Part shown: positions 32,267 through 38,241 of the stretch, in pieces
Numbering within the stretch: the stretch's first letter is position 1
Layout of the letters: every line of letters begins with the position of its first letter
Source of the DNA: an uncultured Verrucomicrobiota bacterium
GTDB taxonomy: Bacteria; Verrucomicrobiota; Verrucomicrobiia; Verrucomicrobiales; Verrucomicrobiaceae
DNA: 38,241 bases
Assembly: GCA_903848465.1 (NCBI GenBank)
Contig: CAINGK010000190.1
Span: 1-38,241 of the forward strand
Direction of reading: 5' to 3'
Notes under the pieces: generated by a model
The model's input: the letters and a program-made list of their open reading frames with translations, nothing else
Told to the model about the DNA's origin: nothing
Databases searched by the model: none
Translations under genes and position numbers: made by a program

Positions 32267-33122
32267 TATCTTCTTCAATTCCCGGCATGCCAAAAAGGCC
32301 ACTCCACACGCGCAAGGCTGCGACCATGGCAAATCGGTGGCTGCTCTCAGTAGTGATCCACTTGGCCACCTGCGCACGCGGGTCCATGTTGCGCTTGATC
32401 GCCGGAGGCGGTTCACGGGTTGTCAGTCGCAGCAGTTCTGGTTTCACCAGATCTCCCGGCTTGCCATGTCCTTGATGGTAGTAGCGGGGAAGACTCAGGG
32501 CCGGGTTTCCTGGGGCGATAAAGCAGGCTGCAAACTCATAGTACTGCTTTAGCGAGTGGGCTTCATACGGATGGTTGTGGCAGAGTGCGCAGTTCAGATC
32601 CTCTCCCAGCACTGCGGCGGCCACTTCATTGGCACTATGAAACGCGTTTTCTTCGTCATGTCGGCCGAGATGACCTTCGCTGATAAGACTGGAGATGATT
32701 TGATCAAACGGGCGGTCCTCTTCGGCTGCCTTGAGTAACCACGCAGCATAGGCGTCATTCTCTTTGACGCGGAATGCTTCTGAGAGCATGCGGAAACGCA
32801 CCTGCACGGCCCCAGGTTCCTGGACCAGGGCATCAGCGAGTCTTGCTCGCTTGTCGGGCGTCTGATCTGCCAGGAACTTGCGCACTTCGTCAGCGGCAGG
32901 CAGCCTTCCGGTGATGTCGATGCAGGCACGGCGCAAAAATACGGAATCATCTGCGACAGCAAGATCGATCTCTGGAGGCAGTGAGTTGGTGTGCTTACGC
33001 TGTTGTTCCAAAGCCTTCAGATGATCGCGGGCTAGCGCGTCGTCGATCCGCGTTGCCATCAGTTCTGGCGTGTCTGCGAGGGCTGATGCAGAGACGGCAA
33101 GGCAGCAGAGCAGATGTTTCAT
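32217..33122 (-). CDS. DUF1549 protein copy 2, N-terminal part (frameshifted)
   Basis: 301 codons from ATG 33122, authentic to about 32267. It begins with a signal sequence (MKHLLCCLAVSASALA) without an obvious lipobox, then FLRRACIDITGRLPAADEV and a haem motif CALCHNHPYEA near residue 180. In the region before the break it reads WITTESSHRFAMVAALRVWS then GLFGMPGIEED, parallel to copy 1. A one-base length difference in the T run at 32263-32267 throws it out of frame and it stops at 32217. Corrected, the gene would span 31592-33122 and encode 509 residues. Confidence 0.82.
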   Translation of the reverse strand: MKHLLCCLAVSASALADTPELMATRIDDALARDHLKALEQQRKHTNSLPPEIDLAVADDSVFLRRACIDITGRLPAADEVRKFLADQTPDKRARLADALVQEPGAVQVRFRMLSEAFRVKENDAYAAWLLKAAEEDRPFDQIISSLISEGHLGRHDEENAFHSANEVAAAVLGEDLNCALCHNHPYEAHSLKQYYEFAACFIAPGNPALSLPRYYHQGHGKPGDLVKPELLRLTTREPPPAIKRNMDPRAQVAKWITTESSHRFAMVAALRVWSGLFGMPGIEEDKNDRRHRPRPFLERGE

Positions 33123-33214
33123 GCTGCTAGGAACGTCCGGGCCTGCAAGTTCTTAGAGTTCGCCCTGTCGTGCAAGCTTGCGCTATGGCACCACCACGCT
33201 AACCATCCCGGCCC

Positions 33215-34465
33215 ATGAAAATCCTCGTTACTGGCAAAGGCGGCCGTGAACACGCGCTCATCACCGCACTCAGCGAATCGCCCCAAAAGCATGAACTCTT
33301 CGTCTATCCCGGCAGCGATGCCATCGCCACGCTGGCGACGCGAGTGGACGTGGCCGGATTGCCAGAACTGATCGCATGGATGACGCAAAACGGCATCGAC
33401 CTCTGCGTGGCGGGCGAGGAGTCTTGGCTAGTGAAAGATCGCGGCCTGTCGAACCTCTGCGCCGAGGCCGGCATTCCCTGCTGGGGCCCTCGCAAAGAAA
33501 TCGCCCAGCTTGAAGCCTCCAAGACCTTCGCGAAAAAATTCCTCAAACGCCACTGCATCCCCACCGCCGATTTCACCATCTGCACCACCGCAGCCGAGGC
33601 CAAGGCTGCCCTCACAGAGCTCCCCATCGTCCTGAAGTTCGATGGCCTCGCCGCTGGCAAAGGTGTGGCCGTCTGCACCTCCCAGGACGAAGCCGTAGCC
33701 TTCGTCGATGACGTCATGGAAAAGCGCTGCTTCGGCGCGGGCGATCTCCTCGTCGAAAAATGTCTCATTGGCCCAGAGATCTCGGTGTTCGCATCGGTGT
33801 GTGATGAGTCCTATCAAATCCTTATGCCCGCGCGCGATTACAAACGCATCCGCGACAACGACCAGGGCCCCAACACCGGCGGCATGGGCGCAGTGGCCTC
33901 TCTGGAACTCGCAGCCCCTGACCTCATGCAGCGCATCGAGCGCGAGATCGTGCAGCCCACGGTGCAGGGCATATTGAAGGACGGCCTGAAATACCGCGGC
34001 TTCCTCTACTTCGGTCTCATGCTGACATCCACCGGACCACAGGTGATCGAATACAATTGCCGCTTCGGCGATCCCGAAGCCGAAGCCGTGCTGCCGATGC
34101 TTCGCGGTGATTTCGCCACCTACGCGTTGGAAGCAGCGAAGGGCAATCTACAGCCGGACCTCATTCAATTCGCCCCCGGCTGGAGCATCTGCCTGATCAG
34201 TGCTAGCGCCGGTTATCCTGCCTCATCGCACAGCGGCGATGTGATCTCCGGCCTGGAAGCAGTGAGTGGCGCGCGGGTGTATCACTGCGGCACGAAACGT
34301 AATGACGCGGGCCAATTTGAAACCAACGGGGGCCGCGTGCTCGCCGTGGTGGCGCAGGGCGCGACGCGTGTCGAAGCACGCGACAAGGCGTATGCCGAAA
34401 GCGCAAAGATCACATTTGATGGCTTGCAGCGGCGCTCGGATATTGGGACAATGCACTTCGAATGA
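33215..34465 (+). CDS. purD: Phosphoribosylamine-glycine ligase (GARS)
   Basis: 416 residues, usual length. PurD makes glycinamide ribonucleotide from phosphoribosylamine, glycine and ATP in purine synthesis. The N-domain loop is GKGGREHAL (residues 7-15), with Lys in the second position where Ser is common. The ATP-grasp domain shows LPIVLKFDGLAAGKGVAVC, then NTGGMGAV, and the ATP/Mg signature NCRFGDPEAEAVLPML. The C-domain has GYPASSHSGDVISG and NGGRVLAVVAQG. It is alone on its strand from a 92-bp gap, but its stop overlaps the start of the sugar dehydrogenase gene by ATGA (34462-34465), an unexpected pairing. Confidence 0.95.
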   Translation: MKILVTGKGGREHALITALSESPQKHELFVYPGSDAIATLATRVDVAGLPELIAWMTQNGIDLCVAGEESWLVKDRGLSNLCAEAGIPCWGPRKEIAQLEASKTFAKKFLKRHCIPTADFTICTTAAEAKAALTELPIVLKFDGLAAGKGVAVCTSQDEAVAFVDDVMEKRCFGAGDLLVEKCLIGPEISVFASVCDESYQILMPARDYKRIRDNDQGPNTGGMGAVASLELAAPDLMQRIEREIVQPTVQGILKDGLKYRGFLYFGLMLTSTGPQVIEYNCRFGDPEAEAVLPMLRGDFATYALEAAKGNLQPDLIQFAPGWSICLISASAGYPASSHSGDVISGLEAVSGARVYHCGTKRNDAGQFETNGGRVLAVVAQGATRVEARDKAYAESAKITFDGLQRRSDIGTMHFE

Positions 34466-36963
34466 ATTCAGGAAAAATCGTCCGACCCTTGATCCTGTGG
34501 CTGAGCTTAGGGCTCGTCACGGCAGGCCGGGCTGATTTTCCTCCGCTAGCGCTCAAAGCGGTGAGCCTACAGCAAATTGTCGCACCCACGGACATCGCGA
34601 ACGCAGGGGATGGTTCGGGACGCTTGTTTGTCTGTGACCAGTCGGGAATCGTTTACATCATTCACGATGGCATGCTCCTCCCCCAGCCATTCCTGGATCT
34701 GCGCGCCAAATTGGTGCCCAAGGCCCCCACCTCCTACCTCTTTCCATTGAGCACCAGCTATGAAGAGCGCGGCCTGCTGGGCATCGTCTTTCACCCGAAC
34801 TTCAACCAGCGAGATGGGCAGGGCCAGCCACTCGCGGGCTTTGGCAAGTTCTACCTCTTTTACAGCGCTCCCTCTCCGAACGTGGCCAGCGGCACCAGTC
34901 CGGTGAGCTGCCGCAGCACCATCTCCGAGTTTGCAGTTTCCGCCACGAATCCGAACACGGCGGACATCAATTCCGAGCGCGTGCTACTGGCGTATGACAA
35001 GCCACAGTCGAATCACAATGGCGGCCAGTTGCGCTTTGGGCCTGATGGACTGCTTTACTTCACCGCAGGTGACGGCGGCGGCCAGCATGACAATGAGTAC
35101 GGACATACCGGCGGCAGCGGCACGACTTCGCCGGGGCCCTCCGGTGTGCTGGGCAATGCACAGGACAAAACGGTGCTGCTGGGAAAAATGCTGCGCATCG
35201 ATCCAATGGGAAACAACGGACCCGGCGGCCAGTATGGCATTCCGCCGACCAACCCCTTCGTCGGAGCTGGCGGCGGCGTGCGCGAGGAGATCTATGCGTA
35301 TGGTCTGCGCAATCCCTGGCGCTTCTCCTTTGATGATGGACCGGGTGGAAGTGGCAAAATATTCGAGGCCGATGTGGGACAGGACAAAGTGGAGGAACTG
35401 AACATCATCACTCCTGGCGGCAACTTCGGCTGGCGCGTCATGGAGGGCACCTTCACCCACGATGCCACGGCACCAAACAGCGGTCTGCCCCTGATCTCGC
35501 CAATCGCCGAATATGCCCACATCGGCGTCACGATTGGCACACCCGCGCTGCCGCAGATTGGTGCCTCGATCATCGGCGGTTTCGTCTATCGCGGCACCGC
35601 GATTTCTGCGTTGCAAGGCAAGTATGTTTTTGGTGACTACAGCCAGTCGCTTGCCTCCTCCAATGGCACTCTGCTCGGCGTGGAGGAGACACCCACAGGC
35701 TCTGGCAACTGGACCTTCAGCACTCTGGTGATCGCCGGCGGCAATCCGCTCACGACACGCATTTGCGCCTTCGGACGTGATGAGGCAGGAGAGCTTTATG
35801 TGGCCACTAAAGTCACACGCGGCCCTTTTGAACTCGATGCCAACAGCCTGCCGACCGGTGGCATTTACAAGCTCGTCCAGGCGCAGGTGTCCACCGCCAC
35901 CATGAGTCCGGCGCATGACAACTCCATTTACGCAGACTTTCCCAACAACAGCAACGCCCTGGGCGACCTTTACTCCGGGGAAAACGCCAATGCAGCACCA
36001 CGTCGTGCGTTGTTGTCTTTTGACCTCACCACCGGGCTGCCAGTCGGAGCCCAGGTCACCTCGGCGTCACTGACGCTGAATTTGAAAAACGCTGCAACCA
36101 ACACCGGCCACCCGAATGCCTCCATGTCGCTCTACCCATTGACCACGAGCTGGGGCGAGGCCTCCTCCTCGGCTGGCAGCAGCGGCGGGTCTGGTGTGCC
36201 AGCGACAACGGGCGATGCCACATGGAGCGCACGATTTTATGACGCCTCAAATCCCACCAACTGGACCACCGCTGGTGGCGTTTTCAGTGCGACAGCATCT
36301 GCCACCACTCTCGTAGGCACCACCTTGGGGGCTTACTCTTGGACTTCGCGGCAGATGGGTTCGGACGTGCAGACTTGGTTCGCTACGCCAGCGAACAACT
36401 ACGGCTGGATGCTGGTAGGAGATGAGAGCGCCAGCTCCACGGCTCGTGTCTTCAACAGCCGCGAAGCCAGCACTTCAGTGCAGCCGAAATTGGTCATCAG
36501 CTATAACCCGGTGGCACCTGCTCTAAGCCAGCGCGATACCTGGTTACGGCAGTACTATCCGACTCCGGGAACCTATGTGGACGACAATGCTGACCCGGAC
36601 GGCGACGGCATCACGAATGCATTTGAGTACGCCTTTACGTTCTCTCCGCTCAGTCCCAACGCTCCCGGTTCTGGCATGCAGGCGACTGCGGCCACGGCTG
36701 GCAGCACCACGACTTTTTCCATCACCTTTCGCCGTGACCCTCGTGCGACCGATCTCACCTATCAGATGCAGACCAGCGCTGATCTATCAACATGGAACAC
36801 CATCACGCAAAGCGCTGCGGGTGCCGTGCCTTCGGGAACCGGATTTGTGTCAGAATCTGACGCACCAGGCGAGTCCCCTGTGAAGAACGTGAACGTCAGC
36901 GAAACCTTGAACGGCAACACCCGGCGCTTCGCACGGCTCCTGCTCATCCGCGTCACCCAATGA
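34462..36963 (+). CDS. Secreted PQQ-dependent sugar dehydrogenase with DNRLRE domain
   Basis: 833 residues with a signal peptide (VRPLILWLSLGLVTAGRA). Residues about 30-470 form a soluble glucose/sorbosone dehydrogenase-type propeller: NAGDGSGRLFVCDQSG, NHNGGQLRFGPDGLLYFT, AGDGGGQHDN, YAYGLRNPWRFSFDDG and NFGWRVMEGTF, placing the catalytic His and PQQ-contacting residues. Residues about 475-690 are a DNRLRE domain (HDNSIYADFPNN to VFNSREASTS), a beta-sandwich found on secreted proteins of this phylum. The C-terminus has DPDGDGITNAFEYAFTF, a calcium-binding type 3 repeat, then a TSADLSTW region. It likely oxidises sugars outside the cytoplasm. Translational overlap with purD is probably incidental. 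Confidence 0.88.
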   Translation: MNSGKIVRPLILWLSLGLVTAGRADFPPLALKAVSLQQIVAPTDIANAGDGSGRLFVCDQSGIVYIIHDGMLLPQPFLDLRAKLVPKAPTSYLFPLSTSYEERGLLGIVFHPNFNQRDGQGQPLAGFGKFYLFYSAPSPNVASGTSPVSCRSTISEFAVSATNPNTADINSERVLLAYDKPQSNHNGGQLRFGPDGLLYFTAGDGGGQHDNEYGHTGGSGTTSPGPSGVLGNAQDKTVLLGKMLRIDPMGNNGPGGQYGIPPTNPFVGAGGGVREEIYAYGLRNPWRFSFDDGPGGSGKIFEADVGQDKVEELNIITPGGNFGWRVMEGTFTHDATAPNSGLPLISPIAEYAHIGVTIGTPALPQIGASIIGGFVYRGTAISALQGKYVFGDYSQSLASSNGTLLGVEETPTGSGNWTFSTLVIAGGNPLTTRICAFGRDEAGELYVATKVTRGPFELDANSLPTGGIYKLVQAQVSTATMSPAHDNSIYADFPNNSNALGDLYSGENANAAPRRALLSFDLTTGLPVGAQVTSASLTLNLKNAATNTGHPNASMSLYPLTTSWGEASSSAGSSGGSGVPATTGDATWSARFYDASNPTNWTTAGGVFSATASATTLVGTTLGAYSWTSRQMGSDVQTWFATPANNYGWMLVGDESASSTARVFNSREASTSVQPKLVISYNPVAPALSQRDTWLRQYYPTPGTYVDDNADPDGDGITNAFEYAFTFSPLSPNAPGSGMQATAATAGSTTTFSITFRRDPRATDLTYQMQTSADLSTWNTITQSAAGAVPSGTGFVSESDAPGESPVKNVNVSETLNGNTRRFARLLLIRVTQ

Positions 36964-37031
36964 CGGGGATTCCGCATTGATCGAGACTTCGACTGCATTA
37001 CTCTTTCTCAGTGTCGAATGCCGCTCTCCAC

Positions 37032-37829
37032 ATGAATTCCATCCTGACACGCCTCATATGGCTTGGCATTTTGATGCTCATGCTGCAGGCACTGCCAGCG
37101 TTCAGCGCCAGCTTTGTCACCACGGCAGTGGCGGACACGTCCATCTATCAAAATCACCCTGACGACAATCTGGGCGGCACGACCTTGGTCTCAGGCACAA
37201 ACAACCAGTATTCCGACTCTCGCGCCCTATTTCGTTTCGACGTCAGCGCTCTTCCTGCGAATGCCGTCGTCACTTCCGTCCAGGTCTCGCTCTACGTCAC
37301 TCGCCAGCCCGATCCAGACCAACACGGCGGGCCGGTGAACTCTGACTTCAGCCTCTATCGTGCGCTGCAAAACTGGACCGAAGGCACTGGCAGTGCCGTG
37401 ACCGGCTCTCCAGCCACCACCGGAGACACCACTTGGAATGATCTACACTACAATACGACAGGCGCGAATTGGTCCACCCCTGGGGGCCAAATCGGCACGG
37501 ACTTTGCCAATGTTCCCAGCGCCACAACCTCCATTGGCAATGTGGGCCTTTATCTTTGGGGATCATCACCTGGCTTGGTCGCCGATGTGCAATCCTGGCT
37601 CAGTTCTCCCTCCACCAATTATGGCTTCGCACTCATCAGTGACAGTGAGAACGTGGCAGGCACGGCGCGGCGTTTTGCCTCACGCGAACAGCCCGGCGGC
37701 GGTATCCCGGCACCCACGCTGACCGTGACGTATCAAACGGCTCCCGAACCGCACAAGCACCTGCTGATTCTCGTCGGTTTATGTGCCGCAATCACCCGCC
37801 GTCGCACTTCCAGACGCCTCAGCGCGTAA
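37032..37829 (+). CDS. DNRLRE protein with PEP-CTERM sorting signal
   Basis: 265 residues from ATG 37032 (GTG 37011 is upstream but precedes the signal peptide NSILTRLIWLGILMLMLQA). The body is one DNRLRE domain (VADTSIYQNHPDDNLGG to FASREQPGG), related to the one in the preceding gene. The C-terminus is a PEP-CTERM signal: PEP at the start of PEPHKHLLILVGLCAAITRR, then an RRRTSRRLSA basic tail. This predicts processing by an exosortase and attachment to, or release from, the cell surface or exopolysaccharide matrix. No exosortase is in the window. It is 68 bp after the dehydrogenase and overlaps the convergent gene remnant by 11 bp. Confidence 0.82.
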   Translation: MNSILTRLIWLGILMLMLQALPAFSASFVTTAVADTSIYQNHPDDNLGGTTLVSGTNNQYSDSRALFRFDVSALPANAVVTSVQVSLYVTRQPDPDQHGGPVNSDFSLYRALQNWTEGTGSAVTGSPATTGDTTWNDLHYNTTGANWSTPGGQIGTDFANVPSATTSIGNVGLYLWGSSPGLVADVQSWLSSPSTNYGFALISDSENVAGTARRFASREQPGGGIPAPTLTVTYQTAPEPHKHLLILVGLCAAITRRRTSRRLSA

Positions 37830-38103
37830 ACACATCGTCACTGGTCCACATGCGGCGGTCAGAGCCAGCAGAGCGTATCTCCATGCTGTTGCGGGAAAGT
37901 TGATGAAAGAAGTAAGGCGTGCCCCAGCGGTCCACCAGCTCGCCGCTGCTGTTCCGTGGCAGCTCATCGGGCAGGATTTTGGCATGCTTGAGATTGTCAC
38001 CCGCAAGGGCCAGCACGATCTCGGCATTGGAGCCGATGGGGTTGTCTCCTGCGATGGTGCGATAATCCCGCAGCAGACGCGTGATGCGCTGAAGATCGGC
38101 GGC
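37819..38103 (-). pseudogene. C-terminal remnant of a conserved verrucomicrobial protein cut by the IS
   Basis: The last 95 codons of a gene, ending TGA at 37819-37821. The block LRDYRTIAGDNPIGSNAEIV, then LALAGDN and ELVDRWGTPYFFHQLS, then MEIRSAGSDRRMWTSDDVF, is the characteristic end of a family I know from Verrucomicrobia. It resembles the VD-x-WG-x-PY-plus-I-x-SAG-x-D ending of type II secretion pseudopilins, but the rest is needed to assign it. Its 5' part is missing because the IS end begins at 38104, in the same reading frame as the transposase but beyond the transposase stop. It is probably not expressed as a functional product. Confidence 0.75.
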
Positions 38104-38240
38104 GGCGGCGCAAATTTTATTCTGTAAAAGTGGCGATCAGGTTTGGGATGGTTCAGCGGAGTTCATGTTGAGGTAAATTTTGCCGGTGCTCCACTCATCG
38201 CTTTGCTCGCAGAGCAGGGCGGAGACGAGGCGCAGGAGGG
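38104..38240 (-). repeat. Inverted terminal copy of an IS256-family right end (right side)
   Basis: Exact reverse complement of 1-137. The IS right end here abuts the remnant of a verrucomicrobial gene, so this copy inserted into that gene. Base 38241 extends the transposase frame by one base compared with the left copy. Any target-site duplication would lie on the far side of the element, outside this window. Confidence 0.85.
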
Positions 38241-38241
38241 A
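38137..38241 (-). mobile_element. IS256-family transposase, C-terminal fragment (right side)
   Basis: Same 33-residue tail as at the left end plus two bases, on the minus strand, ending at TGA 38137-38139. The transposase reads into the window, so the two IS copies face each other with their 3' ends inward. The catalytic part lies outside the window. Confidence 0.7.

Noticed and set aside
1..38241. Composite transposon formed by the two inverted IS copies
   Set aside because: The enclosed 38 kb is mostly core genes (purD, feoB, comM), and contigs commonly end in repeats; there is no evidence of joint transposition.

Overview
The window looks like a piece of a Verrucomicrobiota chromosome, most like the Prosthecobacter/Verrucomicrobium group. 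The reasons are two DUF1549-type c-haem proteins, a Planctomycetes-Verrucomicrobia type dehydrogenase/cytochrome protein fused to DUF1080 and SGNH domains, a PEP-CTERM protein, DNRLRE proteins and high-GC coding sequence with few Shine-Dalgarno sites. No rRNA, tRNA, CRISPR array or prophage structural gene was seen.

Both ends of the window carry the same 137 bp in inverted orientation. It encodes the last 33 residues of an IS256-family transposase plus the right end of the element. The window is therefore bounded by two IS copies, which probably also explains where the contig stops. The left copy abuts a nucleotidyltransferase-like gene with a tiny overlapping partner. The right copy cuts off the front of a conserved verrucomicrobial gene.

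Region by region: 0.1-0.8 kb holds the nucleotidyltransferase-like pair. 0.95-3.4 kb is a ferrous iron uptake operon (feoA, feoB and a 42-residue Cys-rich membrane protein), followed by a nitrilase-family amidohydrolase. 4.3-8.3 kb has an L,D-transpeptidase, a GNAT acetyltransferase, a DEAD-box-type RNA helicase with DEVD in motif II, and a family 2 glycosyltransferase. 8.3-12.4 kb is an accessory island: a truncated O-antigen-ligase-like gene runs into a 10-bp tandem repeat and a duplicated scrap of a DUF932 gene, followed by a tight minus-strand operon (vWA protein, small membrane protein, 112-residue protein, DUF932 protein, 63-residue protein) facing a divergent WYL-domain regulator. 13-17.4 kb has YifB/ComM, a DUF4198-like secreted protein, a Kelch protein and a DMT transporter. 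17.4-23.3 kb is a tamB-tamA outer-membrane pair, with tamB frameshifted by a 10-bp duplication. 23.4-30 kb has two large divergent secreted proteins, the dehydrogenase/cytochrome fusion and a beta-propeller/M28 peptidase/PDZ protein. 30-33.1 kb has two DUF1549 paralogues in tandem, the second split by a one-base homopolymer change. 33.2-37.8 kb has purD, a PQQ-dependent sugar dehydrogenase with DNRLRE, and a PEP-CTERM DNRLRE protein.

The best candidate for an undescribed system is the WYL-controlled vWA/DUF932 operon at 8.8-12.4 kb. It has the layout of a regulated accessory module, and there are signs that a second DUF932 copy once existed beside it.
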